Assembly: GCF_021440195.1 (NCBI RefSeq)
Contig: NZ_JAJTSZ010000001.1
Location: forward strand, 1,412,554 to 1,476,553
Source: Dyadobacter sp. CY356
GTDB lineage: Bacteria; Bacteroidota; Bacteroidia; Cytophagales; Spirosomataceae
Reading direction: 5' to 3'
DNA length: 64,000 nucleotides
Below are positions 26,619-34,671 of this stretch, piece after piece. The notes under the pieces were generated by a model that was given only the letters and a program-made list of their open reading frames with translations, had not been told where the DNA came from and made no database searches. Position 1 is the first letter of the stretch. Every line of letters begins with the position of its first letter. Made by a program: the position numbers and the translations under genes.

Positions 26619-26662
26619 CCTGCAATAATCGACATAGCGATAGTTATGTCGGTTATTGCAGG
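26619..26662. terminator. Long hairpin after the DUF1684 gene
   Basis: An 18-bp stem with one mismatch (26619-26636 against 26645-26662) and an 8-nt loop. No clear T-run follows on the plus strand, but the stem strength and place 30 bp after the stop support a terminator or 3'-end stabiliser. Confidence 0.65.
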
Positions 26663-27031
26663 CCTGATTCCCTAAATGTCAGAATGATTAACCATCCTGA
26701 TTTTAATCTTCGTTTCAAAAGCGCCGGCACAAGTCGTTCTCTTACCAGGGTTTCTCACATATTTTCCGCTTACGCCCGACCAACAATCGTTCTGGAATGT
26801 AAATCCATTCAGGTACAGAATATGCCCATTTATCATCTTTAATGACATGTAAATTCTATCTGAGACCGATTGTTGCTGTTGGAATCAACATTTACAAGTG
26901 GTACAATTAAATTAGGAAATACTGCTCACTATTGATTGCTAAAAATGAAAACGGGTAAGATCCGAATCTAGTGGCGATTATAAAGCAGGTTTAGCCGGAA
27001 GCCGGGATGTAGTTATTTTATTAAAAATTGT

Positions 27032-27080
27032 TTGCAATTGACCGGAATGATACTTTACTTTGTCTATCAAATTAATAGAT
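27032..27080 (+). promoter_or_regulatory. Promoter and best-scoring shared operator (site 7)
   Basis: TTG (27032-27034), 20 nt, TTACTTTG (27055-27062), then GTCTATCAAATTAATAGAT (27062-27080). The same layout with the same spacing recurs at 29884-29932. The operator overlaps the predicted start of transcription. The first thing downstream is a decayed DoxX-like remnant, then the rhodanese gene, so the promoter may now drive rhodanese through a long leader. Confidence 0.6.
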
Positions 27081-27416
27081 TAATAATTAAGGTTTTTCCG
27101 TTGAAAATCCGGTTAGGTTCAGCATTTTTTTTGTTAGAAACGTCCTAATCGTTGAAAGCTGTTCTATCATCGATTTAATAACATAACGCATCACCCAATA
27201 CTTTACTGTATAAAGTCCAGGCGTTTTCGGCATTGAAAAACATGCTTCATTTTGTGCGTATATATCAAAGCGTTTTAACTGCTTATCTGTGATTAGGAGA
27301 TTTTGGTGATGTAATCATGTAAAACGTTAAAAGGACCAGGATGTGGCCTGAAGCGTGCGTTATCTGCAATATAACAATCATGCAAAAGTGACGAAGAATC
27401 AGGCTCAAAATTGGTA

Positions 27417-27563
27417 GACTTAACCGACAGCATTTGGCCCGGCATTGTCAGCGGCCATCCTCAAACAAGTTTATTGTTCCTGAAATTGATGGTAACAAAG
27501 ACTCTATTTTATGTCGTGCTTAACAGAATCAATAAAGAATATGTCTTGGAAAAAAGCAGATAA
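27417..27563 (+). pseudogene. Decayed C-terminal remnant of a DoxX-like protein
   Basis: In one frame this reads ...HCQRPSSNKFIVPEIDGNKDSI, which then continues after a frame change as FYVVLNRINKEYVLEKS and a stop. It aligns with the C-termini of the three intact DoxX-like proteins here (for example HYDRPDEKHFVLSG, then DQNKDSLYVVLDRVNKNYVL in the protein at 36093). Stops and frame changes show it is not functional. More degraded sequence may reach back to about 27330. It indicates that a fourth DoxX-like gene once stood behind the promoter at 27032. Confidence 0.7.
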
Positions 27564-27598
27564 GGTCATTATGAAACCATTCAATCTAATTTTAAACT

Positions 27599-28021
27599 AT
27601 GAAAACTGTATTTTTAACTATCGTGATATTACTATCCATAACGGCCGGTGTTTTTGCGCAGACCAAATCCAATCTTAAAGCGGAAGAATTTGACAAAGAG
27701 ATCAAAAAGAAAGGAATCCAGCTTTTGGATGTCCGCCGTCCTGCCGAATACGAAGAAGGTCATATAAAAGGTTCGACGCTTGCAAACTGGGAAGATAAAG
27801 CGGACTTTGAAAAACATGCGGAGCATCTTGACAAGAATAAACCGGTGTATGTATACTGCCGGAGTGGCAAGAGAAGCAGTGCTGCCGCTGATTATTTATC
27901 TGAAAAAGGTTTTAAAAATGTAGTCAATCTGGAAGGTGGAATTTTAGAATGGAAACAAGACGGCAAAGATGTTGAAGTTGGACAGAAAACACAGGGAGCT
28001 GCGGCAGTTCCAAAGCATTGA
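27599..28021 (+). CDS. Periplasmic rhodanese-like protein
   Basis: A 140-residue protein: signal peptide (VILLSITAGVFAQ) and a single rhodanese domain. The N-terminal part has LLDVRRPAEYEEGHIKGS; the active loop VYVYCRSGKRS places the catalytic Cys at residue 87. Rhodaneses transfer sulfane sulfur from thiosulfate, persulfides or polysulfides to acceptors. It is 28 bp upstream of a TPR protein and under the sulfur-type operator at 27062, matching a role in periplasmic sulfane-sulfur handling. C-terminal tail is short and charged. Confidence 0.92.
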   Translation: MKTVFLTIVILLSITAGVFAQTKSNLKAEEFDKEIKKKGIQLLDVRRPAEYEEGHIKGSTLANWEDKADFEKHAEHLDKNKPVYVYCRSGKRSSAAADYLSEKGFKNVVNLEGGILEWKQDGKDVEVGQKTQGAAAVPKH

Positions 28022-28048
28022 TTATCAGTATTCTATTTATATCATAAA

Positions 28049-29779
28049 ATGAAATTTCCTCTTTTATTGTTCTGCCTTATTTCAATTCATACACTTGCAC
28101 AGCGTGACAGACAGGGTGAATCTCCGGCTGGCGGACATGATCATACAAACCATGTGGATGAGAATGAATTTGCACACAATCACCTGGATCATATACAGGC
28201 ATACCGCAAGGAAACTGCGTATGTGCACAACCTTCCGCCGGCACAGTTGCTGGAAGGTATCGGTACTTCTCATTTAAAGATCGTAACCAAATCAGAACTG
28301 ACGCAAAGCTATTTTAATCAGGGTGTGGCGCTGCTCCACGACTTCTGGGATTTTGAGGCTTACCGCTCTTTTAAGGAAGCAATCCGTCAGGATTCGACAG
28401 CGGTTATGCCTTACTGGGGACTTTACAGTGCAATCGGAGCCACAGAAGGTCCCGACTTTGATCATGATAAAAAACTGGCCATCAGAAAACTTAAAGAGCT
28501 GAAAGGTGCGGCATCTGAGCATGAAAAGTTATATGCCGAGGCAATTCTGCTCAGAGATTCTCCGGGAGAAAACAGTAAAAAAGAATATCAGAAAAAGCTG
28601 GAGGTCCTGGTTCACAAATATCCCGAAGACATTGACGCAAAACTGTTTCTGGCATTAAGTAAAATGACAGGATATGATGTGGAGCTTAATCCGCGCGATG
28701 GCCAGATTTACAGTGAGTACCTGCTCCGTGATATATTGAAATCTGATCCTGATAATGCAGGCGCACATCATTACTGGATTCATTTAATGGAAAACTGCTG
28801 TCCGGATGAAGCCATCAAAAGTTCTGAAAAGATAAGTAAGCTGACGCCTGGTGCAGCACATATGGTGCATATGCCCGGGCATGTTTACTACAAACTTGGC
28901 CAGTATCAAAAAGCACATGCGGCTTTTTTGGCAGCGGTTGCTGTGGATTCTGTTTATATGAAAAAACAGGGAATCCCCGAAGTTGATACCTGGAATTATA
29001 TTCATAATATTAACTACCTGCTTTCAAACTGTGCCGAAGATGGTCATTACAAAACAGGCTTATATTATGCTGAAAAATTGCAGAATATGCCGGTCACCAA
29101 AGAAAGAAAGGCAAAATATGAAGGAAGATTTTTCTACCAGGGAATTGTGGCTCCGGCGAAAATGGAATTATGTTTTGGTCATTATAAAAAAGCAGCAGAC
29201 CGCTTGAAACTGATTAATGACAGAGACAGCATTTTTACTGGAAAAGCGATTGCCTATAAAGACGGACTTTACCTTTTTGCTTTGGGAATGGATGCAGTTA
29301 AAAGAAACAAAGCAGACGAAGCGAAGAAATATTCTGATGCCCTGGACGCTCATCTGTTCAGAAACAGCACACAATCACCGGCTGATGAAGTGATCGCCGT
29401 CAGAAGATTAGGTGATTTAAATGTTGCTTCTCTGGAATTGCAAGGATTGATCAAAAGCCTGGAAAACAAGGATGACGAAGCAATTGAAATTTTAACAATT
29501 GCCCGGAAAAAGGAACACGATCTTGGTTACAATGAACCGCCGTCTTATGCACGTCCGGTTTTAATAAGTCTTGGAGAAGTATATCTGAAAGCCGGAAAAT
29601 ATGATCAGGCGATCAAAGCTTTTGAAGATTTAGCCAAAAAACGTCCGAACAGTGCCAATGCATTGTGGGGCATCTATAAAGTTTACAAGAAAAAAGGAGA
29701 TGCTGAAAAAGTGAAACAATATAGCGCTGAACTTGCTGAGGTGATAAAAGGCGGGGATAAATCTTTGTATCCATTATAA
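28049..29779 (+). CDS. Secreted TPR protein with His-rich N-terminus
   Basis: A 576-residue secreted protein: signal peptide (LLLFCLISIHTLAQ), a His/Asp-rich stretch (about residues 28-50, GGHDHTNHVDENEFAHNH), then many tetratricopeptide-like helices. Notable conserved-looking motifs are AHHYWIHLMENCCPDEA and HMVHMPGHVYYKLGQY, whose histidines and cysteines could bind a metal. The last third holds clearer TPR units (YLKAGKYDQAIKAFEDLAKKRP). It follows rhodanese by 28 bp and is closed by a terminator. Role unknown; a scaffold or metal chaperone is possible. Confidence 0.8.
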   Translation: MKFPLLLFCLISIHTLAQRDRQGESPAGGHDHTNHVDENEFAHNHLDHIQAYRKETAYVHNLPPAQLLEGIGTSHLKIVTKSELTQSYFNQGVALLHDFWDFEAYRSFKEAIRQDSTAVMPYWGLYSAIGATEGPDFDHDKKLAIRKLKELKGAASEHEKLYAEAILLRDSPGENSKKEYQKKLEVLVHKYPEDIDAKLFLALSKMTGYDVELNPRDGQIYSEYLLRDILKSDPDNAGAHHYWIHLMENCCPDEAIKSSEKISKLTPGAAHMVHMPGHVYYKLGQYQKAHAAFLAAVAVDSVYMKKQGIPEVDTWNYIHNINYLLSNCAEDGHYKTGLYYAEKLQNMPVTKERKAKYEGRFFYQGIVAPAKMELCFGHYKKAADRLKLINDRDSIFTGKAIAYKDGLYLFALGMDAVKRNKADEAKKYSDALDAHLFRNSTQSPADEVIAVRRLGDLNVASLELQGLIKSLENKDDEAIEILTIARKKEHDLGYNEPPSYARPVLISLGEVYLKAGKYDQAIKAFEDLAKKRPNSANALWGIYKVYKKKGDAEKVKQYSAELAEVIKGGDKSLYPL

Positions 29780-29812
29780 AGAATCAGCCCCGGATGTCAG
29801 AAATTCAGGAAC

Positions 29813-29850
29813 GCGCAGTGACTTACAAGTTAGGTCACTGCGCTTCTGTT
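29813..29850 (+). terminator. Intrinsic terminator after the TPR gene
   Basis: Perfect 10-bp stem GCGCAGTGAC (29813-29822) and GTCACTGCGC (29834-29843) followed by TTCTGTTATT. Confidence 0.85.
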
Positions 29851-29883
29851 ATTAAAATAATTTTAAGAATATATAGAAAATAC

Positions 29884-29932
29884 TTGAACGTTCACAATTA
29901 ATGCTATTACTTTGTCTATTGAATAAGTAGAG
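29884..29932 (+). promoter_or_regulatory. Promoter and shared operator before SusCD pair 2 (site 8)
   Basis: TTG (29884-29886), exactly 20 nt, TTACTTTG (29907-29914), then GTCTATTGAATAAGTAGAG (29914-29932). Layout and spacing are the same as at 27032. The operator would cover the start of transcription of the large SusCD-DoxX-SoxCD operon. Confidence 0.6.
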
Positions 29933-30009
29933 TATATGGTGTATTTTTACATTGTTTATGATGATTATAGACACTTTGCGAATAAAAATAAACACGTTAT
30001 TGCTTTAAG

Positions 30010-30028
30010 GTCTATTTAATTTATAGAA
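30010..30028 (+). promoter_or_regulatory. Second shared operator in the SusC 2 leader (site 9)
   Basis: GTCTATTTAATTTATAGAA, 96 bp downstream of site 8. A pair of sites about nine helical turns apart would allow looping or roadblock repression. Confidence 0.5.
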
Positions 30029-30081
30029 TAAATCAATTTTAATCAACATTAAAAATGAGTTAAAAGAGTATTAAAAAAGAA

Positions 30082-30129
30082 CCGCCCTGCCAAACAATTC
30101 GATTTCGCAGATCGAACAAGGCAGAGCGG
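30082..30129 (+). promoter_or_regulatory. Nested hairpin in the leader of SusC 2
   Basis: Outer stem CCGCCCTGCC (30082-30091) with GGCAGAGCGG (30120-30129), one mismatch; inner stem TTCGAT (30098-30103) with ATCGAA (30111-30116). No T-run follows and the ATG is 38 nt downstream, so it is not an ordinary terminator. It may control translation, protect the message, or be a ligand-binding element. Confidence 0.5.
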
Positions 30130-30166
30130 AGAAGATTCAATCGTCTAAATTAAATCAATCAAATGT

Positions 30167-33100
30167 ATGTATTTTATTACCAATGAGTCAAGGCCTCATT
30201 TTGAAAGAAGCCTTGTTTTTAAACGAATTATAGCGGGCTTTGCTATGATTCTTGTCTTTCTTGTTTCACAAGTCCCCGTTTTTGGACAAAGCACCGGCTT
30301 GGGCGATATTGTACTGAGCGGAAAAGTTACGGATGAAAACAAAGAACCCTTACCTGGCGTCAGTATTCGTGTGCACAATACGAGTTTGGGCGCTGTATCA
30401 GATGTACAGGGAAACTTTAAAATTAATCTTTCCAAACCTAATGAACTGCTGACATTTTCTTTTATCGGTTATAAGACACTTCAAATAAATTCGGGCAACA
30501 GAAGCACAATCAATGTGGAGCTGGCTGCTGACCACAAGTTGTTAAACGAGGTTGTGGTGGTAGGCTATGGTACCCAGGAACGAAAAAATCTGATCGGATC
30601 AATCAGCAAGATCGATCCCGCAGAAACCAAAGGAATTCCAACCGGAAGTTTTGATGCGCAGTTGCAGGGGAAAGTTGCCGGTGTGCAGATATCAAGCAGC
30701 ACAGGTGTACCGGGTGAGGCGATCAATATCCGTGTCCGTGGTGCCACTTCAATCAACGCAAGTAATGATCCTTTGTATGTTCTTGACGGAGTTTTTATCA
30801 ACAGCACCAGTAACCAGACTTTTAGCACAGGGGGAAAAGCAACCTCACCAATTGCAGATATCAATCCATCCGATATTGAAAGTATCGAGGTTTTAAAAGA
30901 TGCGGAAGCGACAGCCCTTTATGGGTCACGCGGAGCGAATGGTGTTATTATTGTCACAACCAAACGTGGTAATTATGATCAAAAATCGAAAATAAATTTC
31001 AGTACTTCCCAAGGTTGGGCAAAAGCGGCCAAACTTTGGGATCTGACAACTGGACCGGAACATGCTACGCTGGTAAATGAATGGTGGATCAATACCGGAA
31101 AAGATACCCCTTCTTTAAACCGTACTGAAGCCAATAAACCATTCCGCCCGGTTTCAGAAGGCGGACGCGGGTTGCCGGAAGAGCAAAAAACCTACGACCG
31201 TTTGAGTGAAGTTTTTCAAACGGCGCATCTTCAAAATTATGATCTTTCACTTAGCGGTGGTACAAAAACGACAAAATACTACATCGGAGGAGGTTACAAC
31301 AGCCAGGAATCAATTTTAAAGCCGATCACTTTTCAAAGGGCAAGTTTTAAAGTAAACCTGGACCAGAAAGTTAATGATGCCGTAACCGTTGGTGTGAGCA
31401 ATACTTTTTCAAGGACTTTCAGAAATCAGGCAAGGGCAGGGGACGGACCGGCAGGAGGACTTCTCCAGGCGGCACTTCATACGCCCACCTATCTTTCGCC
31501 AACGAACGAAAATGGCGAATTGGTAGGCCGTGCAGGTTTTGACAACACAACGCTTCTGTTAAAATATTACGATGTCAATTCCACCAGTCTTCGTTACATC
31601 GGTAACTTATATGTTGAAGCTAATATTCTTCCCAATTTTAAATTCAGATCCAGTTTCGGTATTGATTATAACAATTATGATGAATCTGAATACTGGAACA
31701 CTTACCTGATCGCCGGAAGTCCAAGTGGACTGGCCACTTCAAGCATCGGTCAGTATACAACCTGGATCAATGAGCAAACACTTTCTTACCGTAAAAATCT
31801 GGGTGCAAAAAGTTCTTTCGGAATTCTGGCAGGTAATACGCTGCAAAGCTCGGTTTCTTCCCGGACAGCTGCCGAAGGACGTGGTTTTGCAAATAACTCT
31901 TTCACGCAGATTTCCTCTGCGGCTGTGACAACAAGTTCCCAAAGCTGGAGTAAAAATACACTGACTTCCTTTTTTGCAAGAGCGGATTACAACTACGGCG
32001 GGAAGTATCTGGTAGACGTCAGTATTCGCGGTGATGCTTCTTCACGTTTTGGTAAGGATAATAAATGGGGATATTTCCCGGCTGTCGGTGCTGCCTGGCG
32101 TATCAAACAGGAAGGTTTTTTGAAAGAAACCCGTGTGATCAGTGATCTTAAACTTCGTACAAGTTATGGTATCACCGGTAATCAGAATGGGATCGGAGAT
32201 TTTGCCGCACGAGGACTTTGGGCGGGTGGTTCTTCGTATGAAGGTTTGCCTGGAATTGCACCGCAGCAGCTGGCGAATCCTAACTTGAAATGGGAAAAAA
32301 CGAGCCAGTTAAACGTTGGACTTGATCTTGGCTTGTTTGACCAGAGAATAACGGTTGAACTGAACGCTTACCGGAAATATACTTCGGATGGTTTATTGCA
32401 GGTTTCTCTGCCGGGAACAAGTGGATTTAATACTTACTGGAGCAATGCTGCCGAGATCAGTAATAAAGGATTTGAATTCAGTATCCAGACGGCAAATATC
32501 AGAAAAGCAGACTTCACCTGGACGACCAATTTCAATGTGGCAAGAAATGTCAACAAAATTGAAAAACTGGAAAATCCGCTTCGGTATGGCAGCCGAGATC
32601 TGATCTTGCAGCAGCAAGGTACGCCGCTTTATTCTTTCTGGGTTTACAAACAGCTTTATGTTGATTCGCAGACCGGAAATACGGTTTACGAAGATGTAAA
32701 TAAAGATGGCAAAATCACGGTGGACGACCGTCAGGTTTATGGAAGTATCTGGCCAAAATTCTTCGGTGGTATTACCAATAATTTTACATATAAAGGAATT
32801 GATCTGGGTGTGTTTTTTGCTTTTCAATATGGAAACAAAATCTACAACCACAATAAATTCTTCGGAGAAGGTGGCGGGGCACGTGATGCGGCAAGGGTAA
32901 TCTTTGCAAGTAATAATGACAGGTGGCAAAAGCCGGGAGACGTTACAGACGTTCCAAGACCAGACGGCGTAAACGTAAATAATTACCGCGATGGTGGCAG
33001 CCGCTGGCTTGAAGATGGTTCATTCCTTCGCTTGCGTTCACTGAATCTTGGATATACAATTCCAAAAACATTTACAAGCAAATTGAGAATTGAAACACTT

Positions 33101-33259
33101 CGCTTGTTTTTACAAGGTGCCAATCTATTGACATTTACGAAATATACAGGCCTTGATCCGGAATCAAGTGTAAGCAGTGCGGCCAACCAGCAGGGTATTG
33201 ATCTGGGTACGCCGCCGCAGCCGCGATCTATCCAGGTTGGTTTGAATATCACGCTGTAA
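30167..33259 (+). CDS. SusC/RagA family TonB-linked outer-membrane protein (pair 2)
   Basis: A 1030-residue SusC-type transporter. A signal segment (GFAMILVFLVSQVPVFGQ) is preceded by about 20 residues; the carboxypeptidase-regulatory-like domain (GKVTDENKEPLPGVSIRVHN), TonB box EVVVVGYGTQ and plug signature SDIESIEVLKDAEATALYG follow, and the barrel ends QVGLNITL. It is the first gene of a seven-gene unit that continues with SusD, two DoxX-like proteins, SoxD- and SoxC-like proteins and an FAD oxidoreductase. The imported compound is therefore likely to be an oxidisable sulfur compound; this is inferred from context. Confidence 0.95.
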   Translation: MYFITNESRPHFERSLVFKRIIAGFAMILVFLVSQVPVFGQSTGLGDIVLSGKVTDENKEPLPGVSIRVHNTSLGAVSDVQGNFKINLSKPNELLTFSFIGYKTLQINSGNRSTINVELAADHKLLNEVVVVGYGTQERKNLIGSISKIDPAETKGIPTGSFDAQLQGKVAGVQISSSTGVPGEAINIRVRGATSINASNDPLYVLDGVFINSTSNQTFSTGGKATSPIADINPSDIESIEVLKDAEATALYGSRGANGVIIVTTKRGNYDQKSKINFSTSQGWAKAAKLWDLTTGPEHATLVNEWWINTGKDTPSLNRTEANKPFRPVSEGGRGLPEEQKTYDRLSEVFQTAHLQNYDLSLSGGTKTTKYYIGGGYNSQESILKPITFQRASFKVNLDQKVNDAVTVGVSNTFSRTFRNQARAGDGPAGGLLQAALHTPTYLSPTNENGELVGRAGFDNTTLLLKYYDVNSTSLRYIGNLYVEANILPNFKFRSSFGIDYNNYDESEYWNTYLIAGSPSGLATSSIGQYTTWINEQTLSYRKNLGAKSSFGILAGNTLQSSVSSRTAAEGRGFANNSFTQISSAAVTTSSQSWSKNTLTSFFARADYNYGGKYLVDVSIRGDASSRFGKDNKWGYFPAVGAAWRIKQEGFLKETRVISDLKLRTSYGITGNQNGIGDFAARGLWAGGSSYEGLPGIAPQQLANPNLKWEKTSQLNVGLDLGLFDQRITVELNAYRKYTSDGLLQVSLPGTSGFNTYWSNAAEISNKGFEFSIQTANIRKADFTWTTNFNVARNVNKIEKLENPLRYGSRDLILQQQGTPLYSFWVYKQLYVDSQTGNTVYEDVNKDGKITVDDRQVYGSIWPKFFGGITNNFTYKGIDLGVFFAFQYGNKIYNHNKFFGEGGGARDAARVIFASNNDRWQKPGDVTDVPRPDGVNVNNYRDGGSRWLEDGSFLRLRSLNLGYTIPKTFTSKLRIETLRLFLQGANLLTFTKYTGLDPESSVSSAANQQGIDLGTPPQPRSIQVGLNITL

Positions 33260-33297
33260 TCAGTTAGCAGAAATTAAAAAATATTCTCAAAACAATC

Positions 33298-34653
33298 ATG
33301 AGAAACATGAAACGAATTAATTACTTTTTGGCGCTGACGCTTGGTATAGCAGCATTGACATCCTGCGATTCTTTTCTGGATGTTGAGCCAAAATCTTCCA
33401 TATCCGACGAGCAGACCATATTTGACAAGACCTCCGCAGAAACAGCTTTGCGCGGAGTTTATAACGCCGTTGCCAATGCTAATTATTACGGAACTACCTT
33501 TCAATCCATTGGTTATTTGTCGGGTGACAATATCCAATGGACGGGTTCACAATCACAGGTGCAGGAGTTTATTAATCACAAGGTAAGCGCAGAAAACGCT
33601 ACAATCAGCAGTGCATGGATCGCTATTTACGCGACTATCAACCGTGCCAATCAGGTAATCGCCAAAGTGCCAACCGTTACAGATCCAACCCTGACGGATG
33701 CATTGAAAAACCCAATCATCGGTGAAGCTTACTTCATCCGCGCTCTGGCATATTTTGATCTTGCCAGAACCTGGGGAGGCGTGCCGCTCATTACCCAGCC
33801 AACGTCTACGCCATCAGAAAACTCGGGGATCAAACGGAGTACGCAGGCAGAGACCTATGCTCAGGTTTTAAAGGATCTGGATGCAGCCGAACCTCTTTTG
33901 ACAGAAACAGTGAACCGTTATCATGCAACCCGCAAAACAGTCTGGGCGCTAAAATCGCGGTATTATTTATATCAAAAAGACTGGGTAAAAGCGGAAGAGT
34001 ATGCTACCAAAGTAATCTCGGATGCTACAAATTATAAGCTTTTGACGCCTTACAATGCATTTTTTGCAAACAACGCACGCGGAACACAGGAATCTGTCTT
34101 TGAGATTTTCTACAACGGAACTTCTGAAATCAATGATCACCGAGGGCAATGGCAGCCTCAGACAAACGGCGGAACACGCCAATGGGCACCAAATGATGCA
34201 TTTGTTGCACTGGTGAATGATCCATTGAAAGGTGGAAACAGAAGTACGCTCGTGGCAAAAGATAACCAGTCGCGCTGGTATGGAAACCTGTATTACCGTT
34301 CTCCGGGTTCGGATCCGTCTTATGTTATACGTATTGCTGAACTTTACCTGATCCGTGCAGAAGCTCGTGCGCAGCAGTCTGACCTTACGAACGCGGCTTC
34401 TGATATAAATGCAATTCGCACAAGAGCGGGCCTCGCCGCAACAAGCGCAGCATCAAAAGATGACCTTCTACTCGCGGTTGAAAATGAAAGGAAAATTGAA
34501 TTTGCACTGGAGCCACACCGCTGGTTCGACCTGGTACGTACCGGACGTGCAGCAAGTGTTTTGAGCATAACAGATCCAAACCGTTACTTGATGCCGATAC
34601 CTTCCGTGCAGCTTCAGACTGACAAAGCTTTGGAACAAAATCCCGGATATTAA
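33298..34653 (+). CDS. SusD/RagB family outer-membrane lipoprotein (pair 2)
   Basis: A 451-residue SusD-like lipoprotein with lipobox IAALTSC (Cys about residue 22; an ATG three codons in gives a tidier MKRINYF start). Typical SusD sequence includes GEAYFIRALAYFDLARTWGGVPL and the C-terminal ENERKIEFALEPHRWFDLVRTG. It is the ligand-capturing lid for the SusC barrel 38 bp upstream. The next gene starts 18 bp later, so the operon continues. Confidence 0.95.
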   Translation: MRNMKRINYFLALTLGIAALTSCDSFLDVEPKSSISDEQTIFDKTSAETALRGVYNAVANANYYGTTFQSIGYLSGDNIQWTGSQSQVQEFINHKVSAENATISSAWIAIYATINRANQVIAKVPTVTDPTLTDALKNPIIGEAYFIRALAYFDLARTWGGVPLITQPTSTPSENSGIKRSTQAETYAQVLKDLDAAEPLLTETVNRYHATRKTVWALKSRYYLYQKDWVKAEEYATKVISDATNYKLLTPYNAFFANNARGTQESVFEIFYNGTSEINDHRGQWQPQTNGGTRQWAPNDAFVALVNDPLKGGNRSTLVAKDNQSRWYGNLYYRSPGSDPSYVIRIAELYLIRAEARAQQSDLTNAASDINAIRTRAGLAATSAASKDDLLLAVENERKIEFALEPHRWFDLVRTGRAASVLSITDPNRYLMPIPSVQLQTDKALEQNPGY

Positions 34654-34671
34654 TTCTTAAACCCTTAGTCT

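Noticed and set aside
27352..27402. 16-codon frame with two Cys as a rhodanese leader peptide
   Set aside because: It lies within decayed DoxX-like sequence and has no Cys run or adjacent hairpin.
29937..30018. 27-codon frame as a leader peptide for SusC 2
   Set aside because: Contains no Cys or other biased residue and overlaps the second operator.
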